Positions 1 to 8,313 of a DNA stretch of 64,000 nt are shown in pieces. Position 1 is the stretch's first letter. Every line of letters starts with the position of its first letter. The translations under genes were made by a program, and so were the position numbers. The stretch lies in assembly GCF_900104035.1 (NCBI RefSeq), contig NZ_FNIT01000002.1:1-64000 (forward strand), read 5' to 3'. Source of the stretch: Aureimonas jatrophae (GTDB lineage Bacteria; Pseudomonadota; Alphaproteobacteria; Rhizobiales; Rhizobiaceae). The notes under the pieces are model-generated. The model was not told where the DNA came from. It worked only from the letters and a program-made list of their open reading frames with translations, and ran no database searches.

Positions 1-110
1 CTCTTCCGGCTTGTGCTTCTTCTGTCCCATTTGGGCATCCTCCATCGGCTCGAAAGCCTACTTCAGGGAGGACCACTTTTCAGGGGGCAGACCAGGGGAG
101 GCGGAGATGC

Positions 111-186
111 TGAAGCGGTCCATCCGCTATCGACCCTTCATTGCCCTTCCGAGGCACCAAGCGGATTTCCGAAAGCGGTCATTCCA
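111..186. repeat. dispersed intergenic repeat, copy 1
   Basis: Reverse-complemented, this segment aligns with the segment at about 62900-62975. Both share GAATGAC, GCTTTCGG, then GGCAATGAAGGGTCGA and AGCGGATG in the same order. By-eye identity is about three quarters. It belongs to the window-wide family built on AAAGCGGAC/GTCCGCTTT words. Confidence 0.6.
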
Positions 187-397
187 ACGCGTGGAAAAGG
201 TCTCGTATCTCCATCGTCGCTTGGCCATTTCGGAAAGAGGCATTCGGGAACACGTTTTGGGAAGATTTGGGCCCGGCCCGGGCTACGTCGTGGTCTGGTA
301 TCGACGTTCTCGCTAGCCGTTCCCTTTCGGGACGAGCAGGGCGAACGTCAGGCCTTCTTCAACAGTCCCCGACGGTTGTGACAGCGGACGTGACGAA

Positions 398-420
398 GGC
401 GGGGCACACTCCGCCCCGCC
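398..420 (-). terminator. possible terminator of the SDR gene
   Basis: The arms GGCGGGG (398-404) and CCCCGCC (414-420) form a perfect 7-bp stem 13 bases beyond the stop codon of the minus-strand SDR. No clear U-tract follows, so intrinsic termination is only a possibility. Confidence 0.35.
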
Positions 421-432
421 TCCTCTTGGTGT

Positions 433-1179
433 TCAAAACTGTTGAGCGGTCGGCCGGATGACGATTGCATTGATGTCGACGTCCTCGGGCTGTTCGACAG
501 CGAACGCGATGGCGCGCGCCACCGACGCTGCTGGGATCGCCTGTTTGTAGAAGTCGAGGACCGTCTCGGCAGCCGTGCCCGAAGTCGTGAACTTCAGGTC
601 GCTTTCGACCGCTCCGGGCTCGATCGACGTGACGCGGACCTTCTCGCCTACCTCCTGGCGCAGACCCTCGCTGATCGCGCTGACGGCGAACTTGGTGCCG
701 GAGTAGACCGTGCCACCCGGTGCGAAGACCTTGATCCCCGCAACCGAGCTCAGGTTGATGATGTGACCGCTGCCCTGATCGAGGAAGCCGGGAAGAACTG
801 CGGCGATGCCGTAGAGCGTGCCCCTCAGGTTGACGTCGATCATCTGGTCCCACTCGTCCGTGTTGACCTCGGCCATCGGACGAATCGGCATCAGACCGGC
901 GTTGTTGATCAGCACGTCGAGACGGCCGAAGTGAGCTACGATCGCGGCGACGACGGACTGGATTGCCGACTTGTCGGTGACGTCGAGCGCGTAGGCACGT
1001 GCCGTGCCGCCGTTCGCGACGATCTCCGCCACGACCTCATCGAGCTTGTCCTTGCGTCGTGCAGCGATGGCGACCTTCGCACCCCGTTCAGCAAGAAGTC
1101 GGGCGGTCTCAGCGCCGATGCCGGTGCTGCCGCCGGTGATGAGGACGACCTTGTCTTCGATGCCCTTGGTCATTGCCAT
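433..1179 (-). CDS. SDR family NAD(P)-dependent oxidoreductase
   Basis: A classical short-chain dehydrogenase/reductase of 248 residues, the usual length. The cofactor motif TGGSTGIG lies at residues 15-22, NNAG at 92-95, the catalytic serine near 144-145 and the Tyr159-x3-Lys163 pair in YSGTK. Soluble and cytosolic; it oxidises or reduces an alcohol/carbonyl on an unknown small molecule. The ATG is preceded by GGGAA. It is transcribed away from the LysR gene at 1366, so that regulator is the likely controller. The neighbourhood of quinone and glutathione enzymes suggests a role in carbonyl or xenobiotic reduction, but the substrate cannot be read from the sequence. Confidence 0.93.
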   Translation of the reverse strand: MAMTKGIEDKVVLITGGSTGIGAETARLLAERGAKVAIAARRKDKLDEVVAEIVANGGTARAYALDVTDKSAIQSVVAAIVAHFGRLDVLINNAGLMPIRPMAEVNTDEWDQMIDVNLRGTLYGIAAVLPGFLDQGSGHIINLSSVAGIKVFAPGGTVYSGTKFAVSAISEGLRQEVGEKVRVTSIEPGAVESDLKFTTSGTAAETVLDFYKQAIPAASVARAIAFAVEQPEDVDINAIVIRPTAQQF

Positions 1180-1365
1180 GTTCCCTTCGAGTCGGATTTC
1201 AGCTTGCGCCGGATCGTGGCTCCGCCTCAGCGATCGCCACGTTGATGCGCATCTGAGCCTTCATGTTCGCGGCGTCCGTCGCCGATGGGAGGGAGATGGG
1301 CACGGCCGCAATATTCGAGAAATTTATATTATTGATTTGAGATATGCGGCCTACATGATGACTGC
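1180..1365. promoter_or_regulatory. divergent promoter region, SDR / LysR
   Basis: This 186-bp gap separates two divergent genes. It contains a markedly AT-rich patch at about 1308-1345, unlike its surroundings, with several possible T-N11-A half-palindromes of the type LysR proteins bind. No single operator can be fixed by eye. Confidence 0.4.
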
Positions 1366-2268
1366 ATGCGCTATGACCTGAACCTGCTGCCGATATTCAT
1401 CGCCTTGATGGAGGAGCGCAGCGTCACACGGGCGGCCGGGCGCTTGGGCATGACCCAGCCGGCGCCGTCCAACGCCCTGTCCCGCCTCCGTCTCATGCTT
1501 CAGGATCAGTTGTTCGTCCGTGAGCGCTACGGCGTCCAGCCGACGCCGGTCGCGCTCGAACTCGCGCCACGGATCACCGAGGCGCTCGCGCAGCTCGACG
1601 ATGTGGTCCTTGGCCAACAAGCCTTCGATCCAAAGCAGGCGGAACGGCTCTTCACCATCGCGCCGAACGGCTATGCCGAGTTCGTCCTCGTCCCCGCTGT
1701 TGTGGCGCGGCTGCAGAAGGTTGCGCCCGGCATCCGGCTCCACCTGACGCCGTACGGCAACGATCTCGCCGAAACGGGTGTCGTTTCCGGAACGACGGCC
1801 CTCGTATTGGGTCGCATCGTCGACCCGCCCGACAACCTCGTCGTTCAGCACCTGATGGACGAAGGGTTCGCATGCGCCGTACGCGCCGACCATCCGAACG
1901 TCGCCGATGCCTTGACGCGTGAGCAGTTCGAGACAATGAAGCACGTCAACATCGTGCCGCCAGGACGGATGCGTGCGGGGCTGTTCCAGGCGCTGGCCCA
2001 GCAGCAACTGAAGCGCGACGTAGCGATCTCCGTGACCAACTTCTTCGCGGTCGCCGAGATGGTGGCGGTGACCGACTATTGCGCCACCCTACCCTCGCTC
2101 ATCTGCAAGCGGCTGATGCAGGAGCCTCGGCTGAAGATCCTGCCGGCCCCGGTCGACCTCGGCAGCTTCCCCGTCGAGATGGCTTGGCACGTTCGTTATA
2201 GACATGACCCAGCGCACCGCTGGCTGAGGTCGCTGATCGGCGAGGTCATCACCGACCTCAACGCTTGA
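1366..2268 (+). CDS. LysR family transcriptional regulator
   Basis: A 300-residue protein with the standard LysR layout: an N-terminal winged helix-turn-helix (about residues 1-60, with RAAGRLGMTQPAPSNALSRL) and a C-terminal co-inducer-binding domain of the periplasmic-binding-protein fold. The text resembles the NodD/LinR-like branch that controls aromatic or chlorinated-aromatic catabolism. It is divergent from the SDR at 433-1179 and probably regulates it and itself. The effector is unknown. The ATG at 1366 gives the correct LysR N-terminus starting at the DNA-binding helix. Confidence 0.92.
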   Translation: MRYDLNLLPIFIALMEERSVTRAAGRLGMTQPAPSNALSRLRLMLQDQLFVRERYGVQPTPVALELAPRITEALAQLDDVVLGQQAFDPKQAERLFTIAPNGYAEFVLVPAVVARLQKVAPGIRLHLTPYGNDLAETGVVSGTTALVLGRIVDPPDNLVVQHLMDEGFACAVRADHPNVADALTREQFETMKHVNIVPPGRMRAGLFQALAQQQLKRDVAISVTNFFAVAEMVAVTDYCATLPSLICKRLMQEPRLKILPAPVDLGSFPVEMAWHVRYRHDPAHRWLRSLIGEVITDLNA

Positions 2269-2483
2269 GCTTTTCCGCTTCACCATCTTTTGCGGGAAAG
2301 CCCCTCACGATCTCGAATGGCAGCTTATTGCTAGCTTCATTACGAGAGCGGATTGGGAGCTTTCCACCCTTCTGAGGCGATCGGCGCCCGGGGGAAACGG
2401 ACGTGTCGAAGCAGTCCGTCCGCTATCGCTCCTCCGCAAATATTTGCAGCCCGTCTGTGCGCACCCGCAAGCGGTCCTCCCGC
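2269..2483. repeat. dispersed intergenic repeat, copy 2, between convergent genes
   Basis: About 2345-2435 carries AGCGGATTGGGAGCTTTCCACCC, split by the family's characteristic spacing, and then CAGTCCGTCCGCTATCG. These words recur in the other copies, notably 9850-9900 and 4200-4318. It separates the convergent LysR and HxlR genes. No gene or strong terminator is visible. Confidence 0.5.
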
Positions 2484-2894
2484 TCAGGCGGCTTGGCGTC
2501 CCTCCTCGCCCTTTTCGTTCGCCACCCCTTCCGCGGGCGAGGCGTGCTTCGGCTTGCCGTAGAGGCCGAGATTGGCGTCGCCCCATCCCTTCAAAGCGAG
2601 GAGGATTGGCTCCATCGTCCGCCCGAGTGGCGAGAGGCTGTACTCGACCTTCGGTGGCACCTGGGCATAGACCTTTCGCTGCACCAATCCGTCCTCCTCC
2701 AGCTCCCGGAGCTGGTTGGTCAGCATGCGCGGCGTCACGTTCGCGATCTGCCTTCGGATCTCGCCAAAGCGGAGCGTGCCTGACAGAAGGTGAAACAGGA
2801 TCACCGACTTCCACTTGCCGTCGATCAAGCCGACAGCCGCTTCCACCGAACAGCCAGGACTGCAATCGAACCGCGAGAACCTGGCCTTCGCCAT
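2484..2894 (-). CDS. HxlR family winged-helix regulator, probably redox- or electrophile-sensing
   Basis: A 136-residue HxlR/DUF24 regulator, normal for the family. The winged helix covers about residues 12-110 (GKWKSVILFHLL, RFGEIRRQI, TPRMLTNQLRELEEDGL). Cys11 and Cys15 lie just before the first helix. Related proteins such as YodB, HypR and QorR sense quinones, aldehydes or disulfide stress through a conserved N-terminal cysteine. The gene is divergent from the quinone-oxidoreductase-like gene at 3007, the arrangement known for qorR/qor pairs. I infer thiol-based repression of that gene. The C-terminal tail is charged and probably disordered. Confidence 0.9.
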   Translation of the reverse strand: MAKARFSRFDCSPGCSVEAAVGLIDGKWKSVILFHLLSGTLRFGEIRRQIANVTPRMLTNQLRELEEDGLVQRKVYAQVPPKVEYSLSPLGRTMEPILLALKGWGDANLGLYGKPKHASPAEGVANEKGEEGRQAA

Positions 2895-3006
2895 GACGGT
2901 ATCCTTTTCGACACTATGGGCTGCGTTTGTGCGTATTGAGATCGCATGAGCCTACAGCCAAGTTCTGCCCGTCTCAACAAGCGAAGCGGCAGCAGGAGCA
3001 CGCATC

Positions 3007-4020
3007 ATGAAGGCCATCGGCTACAAGACGCCCGGAGCGATCGATCGACCGGACGCGCTGGAGGACATCGAACTCCCCCGGCCCGTTCCGACCGGGCGCG
3101 ATCTCCTCGTCGCGGTCAGGGCCGTCTCGGTGAACCCGGTCGACACCAAGGTCCGCAGCAGCGCGCGGCCGACCGTTGACGGTTGGAAGGTGCTAGGCTG
3201 GGACGCGGTCGGGCAGGTCGTCGAAGTCGGCGACGAGGTTGTCGGCTTCAAGCCCGGCGATGAGGTGTTCTACGCCGGTTCGATCGCCCGCCCGGGGAGC
3301 AACAGCGAGTTCCATCTCGTCGACGAGCGCATCGTCGGGTCAAAGCCGGCATCGCTGTCGGATGCCGAGGCCGCCGCCCTGCCGCTGACGGCCCTCACCG
3401 CCTGGGAGATGCTGTTCGACCGGATCGACGTTGCCAGGCCGGTCCCCGGCGCAGCGAACGCAGTCCTGATCGTCGGCGGCGCCGGTGGCGTCGGTTCGAT
3501 CGCCATCCAGCTCGCCCGTGCGCTCACCCAGCTCACCGTCATCGCGACCGCATCGCGGCCCGAGACCGAAGCCTGGGTGCGCGAGCTCGGAGCCCACCAC
3601 GTGATCGACCATTCCCGGCCCTTGGCCGAACAGGTCGCGGCCCTCGAAATCGGCGCCCCCGCCTTCGTCTTCTCGACGACCGAGACGACCCGACACCTAT
3701 CCGAGATCGTCGAACTCATCGCTCCGCAGGGCCGCTTCGGCCTCATCGACGATCCCGACGCCCTCGACGTCACCCCGTTCAAGCGCAAAGCTGTCTCGAT
3801 CCACTGGGAGCTGATGTTCACCCGCTCGATCTTCCAGACGGCCGACATGGGCGAACAGGGTCGGATCCTCGGCCAAGTCGCGCAGCTTGCGGACGAGGGC
3901 CGCATCCGCACCACCGCAACGAGCACGCTGACGCCTATCAACGCCGCGAACCTGCGTCAGGCACACGCCCTCCTCGAGAGCGGCAGGGCGCGGGGCAAGG
4001 TCGTGCTCGAGGGCTTCTGA
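3007..4020 (+). CDS. zinc-free alcohol dehydrogenase family / quinone oxidoreductase-like protein
   Basis: A 337-residue MDR-superfamily reductase. A GroES-like N-terminal domain includes the SVNPVDTKVR segment (41-50), followed by a Rossmann domain with GGAGGVGS at 157-164. I see no cysteines, so both zinc sites of true alcohol dehydrogenases are absent. This fits the NADPH:quinone oxidoreductase branch and the 'zinc-binding alcohol dehydrogenase family 1' group named in databases. It probably reduces quinones or unsaturated carbonyls in the cytosol. Its divergence from the Cys-containing HxlR regulator supports an electrophile-induced role. The ATG is preceded by GGAG at 2995-2998. Confidence 0.9.
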   Translation: MKAIGYKTPGAIDRPDALEDIELPRPVPTGRDLLVAVRAVSVNPVDTKVRSSARPTVDGWKVLGWDAVGQVVEVGDEVVGFKPGDEVFYAGSIARPGSNSEFHLVDERIVGSKPASLSDAEAAALPLTALTAWEMLFDRIDVARPVPGAANAVLIVGGAGGVGSIAIQLARALTQLTVIATASRPETEAWVRELGAHHVIDHSRPLAEQVAALEIGAPAFVFSTTETTRHLSEIVELIAPQGRFGLIDDPDALDVTPFKRKAVSIHWELMFTRSIFQTADMGEQGRILGQVAQLADEGRIRTTATSTLTPINAANLRQAHALLESGRARGKVVLEGF

Positions 4021-4227
4021 AGTCGGACGGAAAGTTCGATACCCGCGCAGGACCGAACCGGGCCCCGGCCGCGTCTCGACCTGACTTTGCTGACAGCAGG
4101 CGGGATGCTCTTGCTGGGTCGCTCAGTTCGGAAGGCAATTGAACAAATGACGATGCGTGGGATACCGGCAGGTCGCTACTGTCCGCTTCCCACGCGATCG
4201 ATCTCGGAAGCGGACAGACCGCTTTCC

Positions 4228-4318
4228 ACCCAAAGCTGCCGGGCCGTTGCCCGAGAGGGTTACGCCGATCGCCAGCAAGGACGCGAGCGTCCGGAAGCGG
4301 TCTGACCGCTATCGACCC
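4228..4318 (+). repeat. 91-bp repeat, inverted partner at 58670-58760
   Basis: Read as reverse complement, 4245-4318 matches 58670-58743 at all 74 positions. The match continues to 4228 / 58760 with two differences. The unit includes GGTCGATAGCGGTCAGACC. It is the best-conserved pair of the dispersed repeat family in the window. Confidence 0.85.
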
Positions 4319-4433
4319 TTTTCAGACGCTGCCAACCTACTTTCTCCGTTCCCGAAGCTGCCGTTCGCTTCGATCCATCCTTCTTTCGTGCCGCGGCTGA
4401 ACTACCCTAGCTGGGAAGAGGCAGTCTCGACGA

Positions 4434-4490
4434 CCGGATCCGCAATCTCCACGGATCCGGAAGCGTCCCGATCCTGACTGACCGATCGGG
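4434..4490. terminator. tandem stem-loops between convergent genes
   Basis: The first hairpin has arms CCGGATCCG (4434-4442) and CGGATCCGG (4452-4460), a perfect 9-bp stem with a 9-base loop. The second has arms CCCGATC (4467-4473) and GATCGGG (4484-4490), a perfect 7-bp stem with a 10-base loop. The pair lies about 110 bases beyond the stop of the minus-strand GST gene and could end transcription from either side, but there is no clear U-tract. Confidence 0.35.
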
Positions 4491-4600
4491 TTTCGTCCCG
4501 TTGATTGGCTACGACCCCTCCCAACTGAACGGTCGGTCGCAGCAGTGCTGCGGTTGCGAGGAGCACCCGTGGCCGCGCTTCGGGAACTCTGGGACACCCC

Positions 4601-5545
4601 TCAGGCTGCCCAGGGCAGCTCAGGACCGATCGGCACGATGCCAGTCGGGTTGAGAGCCTTGACCGAATAGTATCCGCGCTTGATGTGATCGAGACTGACC
4701 GTCTCCCGGACGCCGGGTAGACCGAGGAAGCTCGTCAGGTAGCGGCTCAGGCTGGGATAGTCGGCGATGCGACGGACGTTGCACTTGAAGAGCCCATGAT
4801 AGGCTGCGTCGAAGCGCACCAGCGTCACGAAGAGGCGCACGTCCGCCTCGGTCACTTCGTCGCCGAACAGGAAGCTGCGACCGTCGGCGAGCCGTCTCTC
4901 TAGGACGTCCAGCATGTCGAACACGTCGACGACGGCCTCGTCGTAGGCGACCTGTGTGGTCGCGAAGCCGGCGCGATACACGCCGTTGTTGAGCTTGGGG
5001 TAGATCTCGTCGTTCAGAGCATCGATCTGCTCACGCAGTTGCGTCGGGTACAGATCGATCGAAGCGTCGGCGAGGTCGCCAAAGCCCGAGTTCATCATCC
5101 GCAGGATCTCCGCGGACTCGTTGCTGACGATCGTGCCGCTCTTCTTGTCCCAGAGAACCGGCACTGTGGCTCGTCCCGAAACGGCCGGGTCGGCACGGGT
5201 GTAGATCTCGTGAAGGTAGATCGCGCCGTTCACGGGGTCCTGCTCTTCACCGAAGCGCCAGCCTTCGTCCGAGAGCTCCGGATCGAGCACCGAGACGCTC
5301 ACCACGTCGTCGAGCTTCTTCAGCTTGCGACCGATCAACGTCCGGGACGCCCACGGGCAGATCAGCGCGACGTAGAGATGGTAGCGGCCAGCCTCCACCT
5401 CGAAGCCGCCTTCGCCCGTCGGTCCGGGGCTGCCGTCCGGTGTGATCCAGTTGCGGAAGCTGGACGTCTGGCGGACGAAGCCGCCCTTCTCGTCCTTGGC
5501 CTGAACTGGCTGCCAGTCGGCAACCCACTTTCCGTTCATGAGCAT
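4601..5545 (-). CDS. glutathione S-transferase family protein, glutathionyl-hydroquinone reductase type
   Basis: A 314-residue protein of the Xi-class GST/YqjG-ECM4 family. The diagnostic catalytic motif CPWA sits at residues 63-66 (LICPWASRTL), with a thioredoxin-like domain followed by an all-helical C-terminal domain. Family members reduce glutathionyl-hydroquinones to free hydroquinones in the cytosol, with Cys63 as the attacking residue. It is the last gene of a minus-strand run that also holds a VOC dioxygenase, DoxX and two NAD(P)-binding reductases. That context fits detoxification or recycling of quinones. The gap to the upstream SDR is 34 bases, so co-transcription is likely. Confidence 0.92.
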   Translation of the reverse strand: MLMNGKWVADWQPVQAKDEKGGFVRQTSSFRNWITPDGSPGPTGEGGFEVEAGRYHLYVALICPWASRTLIGRKLKKLDDVVSVSVLDPELSDEGWRFGEEQDPVNGAIYLHEIYTRADPAVSGRATVPVLWDKKSGTIVSNESAEILRMMNSGFGDLADASIDLYPTQLREQIDALNDEIYPKLNNGVYRAGFATTQVAYDEAVVDVFDMLDVLERRLADGRSFLFGDEVTEADVRLFVTLVRFDAAYHGLFKCNVRRIADYPSLSRYLTSFLGLPGVRETVSLDHIKRGYYSVKALNPTGIVPIGPELPWAA

Positions 5546-5579
5546 GGGTCGCTTCCCCGTTTCCTGCTTCGTCTGGTGC

Positions 5580-6374
5580 TCAGGCGATGCTTTCCACGGT
5601 CCCGCCGTCCACCCGCAGGGCCGAGCCCGTCGTGGCGCTGGCCTGCGCTGACGCGAGGTAGACGCTCATCGCCGCCACCTCGTCCGGGTCCGCAAAGCGT
5701 CCGAGGAGGTTGGAGGGACGGTTCTCCTGCAGGAACAGCGCCTCCATCTCGTCCGCCTCGACGCCGCGCTCGGTGGCAAGGGCCCGCAGCATCTCGACCG
5801 CGCCTTCCGTGCGCGTGGGACCGGGAAGGATGCTGTTGACGGTGACGCCACTGCCGGCCAGAACCTTGGCAAGGCCCCGCGAGACACCCTGGACCGCCGC
5901 CTTGCTGACGCCGTAGTGGACCATCTCCACCGGGATGTTCAGCGCCGACTCGCTCGACACGAACTGGATGCGGCCCCATCCGCGGTCTCGCATGCCCTTG
6001 GCATAGTGGCGAGCAAGGCGCACGCCGCTCATGACGTTGACCGAGAGGACCTCCTCCCACTCGGCGTCAGAGATGTCGAAGAAGTCGCGGGCGCCGTAGA
6101 TGCCGAGATTGTTCACGAGGATGTCGGCCTCCGGAACGGCCGCGACCAGGACGGCGCAGCCTTTTGCGGTGCCCGCATCCGCGGCGACACCGCGGATGCG
6201 GGCCCGGTCCGTGGCGCCGCCCAGCTTCGCCAGGGCGGCGTCGACGCTTGTCTGCGAGCGTCCGACGATGGTGACGTCGGCGCCTGCCCGGGCCAGGCCG
6301 GCGGCGATGGCGAAGCCAATGCCTCCGGTCGAGCCCGTGACGACAGCGGTTCTGCTGCTCAGGTCGATGTTCAT
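5580..6374 (-). CDS. SDR family oxidoreductase
   Basis: A classical SDR of 264 residues with TGSTGGIG at 13-20, NNLG at 88-91, catalytic Ser about 140-141, Tyr154 and Lys158 (YGVSK). Related proteins are annotated as 3-oxoacyl-ACP-reductase-like, but that label is generic. It begins two bases after the stop of the upstream NmrA-like reductase and ends 34 bases before the GST gene, so the three form one minus-strand operon. The substrate is unknown; a carbonyl product of the quinone or aromatic chemistry encoded nearby is the simplest inference. Confidence 0.92.
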   Translation of the reverse strand: MNIDLSSRTAVVTGSTGGIGFAIAAGLARAGADVTIVGRSQTSVDAALAKLGGATDRARIRGVAADAGTAKGCAVLVAAVPEADILVNNLGIYGARDFFDISDAEWEEVLSVNVMSGVRLARHYAKGMRDRGWGRIQFVSSESALNIPVEMVHYGVSKAAVQGVSRGLAKVLAGSGVTVNSILPGPTRTEGAVEMLRALATERGVEADEMEALFLQENRPSNLLGRFADPDEVAAMSVYLASAQASATTGSALRVDGGTVESIA

Positions 6375-6376
6375 GG

Positions 6377-7225
6377 CTATGCGGCGAGCTGTGCGCGGAC
6401 CGCATCGGCGAGCGGCGTGGTCGGGCGGCCGATCAGCTTCGAGAGTTGGCGACCGTGATCGAACAGGGCGTCGTTCGAGGCGTCCACGTCCCAGGCGGCC
6501 AGTCCTTCCGCGAACATCTCCGGCAAGCCGGCCTGCTTCAGGATGCCGGCATACTCGGCCTGGGACAGGTTGCGGTAGGGAATGTCACGGCCGGTCTGGC
6601 GCGAGATCTCCGCGGCGAGGTCCGCAAGCGTCACCGCGTCGTCGCCGGCCAGCTCATAGGTTCGGCCCTCGTGGCCCTCGCTGGTCAGCACGGTTGCCGC
6701 CGCTTCCGCGTAGTCGGCACGTGTCGCAAGCGACAGTCGGCCCTCTCCGGCGCTGCCGACGAACGCGCCGTTCGCGAGCGCTGGGGGGATCGAGGCGGTG
6801 TAGTTCTCCGTGTACCATCCGTTGCGCAGGATCGTCGCAGGAATGCCGGAGGACGCCAGCAGCGCCTCGGTCGCACGGTGCTCCGTGCCGAGGCTGATGG
6901 GCGAGCGATCGGCATGCAGCAGGCTGGTATAGACGATGCGCTTGACGCCCGCCGTCTTGGCGGCCTCGATCACGTTGCGATGCTGCGCCTCGCGCTGTCC
7001 GACTTCGCTCGACGAGATCAGGAGCAGCGTGTCGATCCCCGCAAGAGCCGGAGCGAGCGTGTCGGGACGGGCATATTCGAAGACGCGGGCCTCGACGCCC
7101 AACTCCCTGGCCTTCTCGGGCGAGCGCACCAGCGCGACGATCGGCTCGGCGCCAGACTTGGCCTGAAGGCTTCGAACGACGAGGCGGCCGAGCTGGCCGG
7201 TGGCTCCGGTGATGCCGATGGTCAT
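6377..7225 (-). CDS. NmrA-like / QOR2-type NAD(P)H-binding reductase
   Basis: An atypical SDR of 282 residues. The Rossmann motif GATGQLG at residues 7-13 follows a short start, and the body matches the SDR-a5/NmrA group that includes E. coli QorB (NADPH:quinone oxidoreductase 2). I chose the ATG at 7225 because it places the glycine motif at the usual distance and has GGAG eight bases upstream; a longer frame upstream to 7378 reads as non-coding. The gene is two bases from the following SDR. A role in NADPH-dependent quinone reduction fits its neighbours but is inferred from family likeness. Confidence 0.9.
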   Translation of the reverse strand: MTIGITGATGQLGRLVVRSLQAKSGAEPIVALVRSPEKARELGVEARVFEYARPDTLAPALAGIDTLLLISSSEVGQREAQHRNVIEAAKTAGVKRIVYTSLLHADRSPISLGTEHRATEALLASSGIPATILRNGWYTENYTASIPPALANGAFVGSAGEGRLSLATRADYAEAAATVLTSEGHEGRTYELAGDDAVTLADLAAEISRQTGRDIPYRNLSQAEYAGILKQAGLPEMFAEGLAAWDVDASNDALFDHGRQLSKLIGRPTTPLADAVRAQLAA

Positions 7226-7277
7226 GACGATTCTCCGTGATGGTGATGGTCGTTGGTGGTGATTCAGGTCGACTGGA

Positions 7278-7298
7278 CCGGGACCTCTAGGGTCCCGG
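7278..7298 (-). terminator. stem-loop downstream of the VOC gene
   Basis: The arms CCGGGACC (7278-7285) and GGTCCCGG (7291-7298) form a perfect 8-bp stem with a five-base loop. It stands between the VOC stop (7398) and the NmrA-like start (7225) in the minus-strand run, so it may partly terminate or process the message there. Confidence 0.4.
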
Positions 7299-7397
7299 CA
7301 ACAGACCGTAGCGTCAGCGCCCAAGGCCTGGGTCGGCTCGGTCGGACACGCCCCGCGCATTCGAAACCCGTGGCGCATGCGGAAGCCGTCCCGGGCT

Positions 7398-8276
7398 TCA
7401 GCCGGCGGTGAGAGTGATCGCGGTGTTCCAGGGGTCGCGAACCGTCAGGCGCGATGGCTCGTCGACATCCATCCGATCGGCCAAGCGTCCCCGGGTCGCC
7501 TCAAGGACATCGCGGGCCGTCTCGATCTCGACATGCGACAGACCCGTCGACAGGTCGGTCCGGGGCAGCGCGCCGCGGCTATTCCAGATGTTGGCGGCGA
7601 GCTGGTGGTGGTATCCGCCCGTCCCGAAGAAATGGGCGCCGGGGTAGCGGTTCGTCAGATCGAAGCCGAGGAGATCGCCGTAGAAACCCTCAGCACGGAC
7701 GAGGTCGCCGACCTGGAGATGGACGTGCCCGACGATGCCGCCGTCTGGGAACCCGGACCATGCCCTACCGGCGCCCGAGCGCATCAGATCCTGCATGTCG
7801 ATGGGATCGGACGACATGCGGATCGTGTCGCCATCCCAGGACCACTGTGAACTCGGGCGATCGACGTAGATCTCGATCCCGTTGCCTTCGGGATCGGCGA
7901 GGTAGAGCGCCTCGCTCACCAGGTGGTCGGCCGCCCCCTGGACGGGGATGGACTGTCTCGCGACGAAGTTCACCCATGCCCCGAGGTCGGCCCGCTCGGG
8001 CAGCAGAAAGGCTACATGGAAGAGCCCGGCCTCCCGCGGCGAGCGAAGCCTGGCGGAAGGCTCGTGACGCAGCTCGAGGAGCGTCTTGCCGTTCACCCCA
8101 AGGCCCACCGTGTTCCCGGCGCGCCCCGTGTCCTCCAGGCCGATGACCTTGCGGTAGAAGTCGGCGACGCGGTCGAGGTCGTGCACGACGAGCGTGATCT
8201 TCGAGATCCTGTGCGGGTCTGCTGTCAGCACGGGATCGATCGAGGCGATCGGGCGCGTCTGTGTGGCGGTGGTCAT
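7398..8276 (-). CDS. VOC family protein with two glyoxalase domains, catechol 2,3-dioxygenase-like
   Basis: A 292-residue protein with two vicinal-oxygen-chelate domains (about residues 22-140 and 165-290). The first begins HRISKITLVVHDLDRVADFY, and the second has GHVHLQVGDL and GLSHVEIET. Possible metal ligands are the conserved histidines of these strands and a C-terminal Glu. The double-domain layout matches CatE/YfiE-type extradiol dioxygenase relatives that cleave catechols or hydroquinones. Its position next to a GS-hydroquinone reductase and a DoxX protein is typical of MhqO-like ring-cleavage modules induced by methylhydroquinone. Substrate and metal are not proven. Confidence 0.88.
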   Translation of the reverse strand: MTTATQTRPIASIDPVLTADPHRISKITLVVHDLDRVADFYRKVIGLEDTGRAGNTVGLGVNGKTLLELRHEPSARLRSPREAGLFHVAFLLPERADLGAWVNFVARQSIPVQGAADHLVSEALYLADPEGNGIEIYVDRPSSQWSWDGDTIRMSSDPIDMQDLMRSGAGRAWSGFPDGGIVGHVHLQVGDLVRAEGFYGDLLGFDLTNRYPGAHFFGTGGYHHQLAANIWNSRGALPRTDLSTGLSHVEIETARDVLEATRGRLADRMDVDEPSRLTVRDPWNTAITLTAG

Positions 8277-8313
8277 GACGGGCTCCTCGGGACGGAGAGG
8301 CAGGCGTTGGTCG

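Larger units (their letters stand above)
1..432. other. intergenic region at window edge, no supported gene
   Basis: I find no convincing protein here: the overlapping short open frames have no recognisable family and no ribosome-binding site. The stretch holds one copy of the dispersed intergenic repeat (about 111-186) and a GC-rich hairpin (398-420) just beyond the stop of the SDR gene. Whatever gene precedes the window is not visible. Confidence 0.5.
4021..4600. other. 580-bp convergent gap holding repeats and tandem hairpins
   Basis: No supported coding region. It contains the longest copy of the dispersed repeat (about 4180-4318), whose 4228-4318 part is duplicated in inverted orientation at 58670-58760. 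Two consecutive perfect stem-loops follow at 4434-4460 and 4467-4490. The rest is unremarkable. Confidence 0.6.

Noticed and set aside
442-1245. A 267-codon plus-strand frame opposite the SDR
   Set aside because: The minus strand has the full SDR motif set; the plus frame is compositionally biased and unrecognisable.
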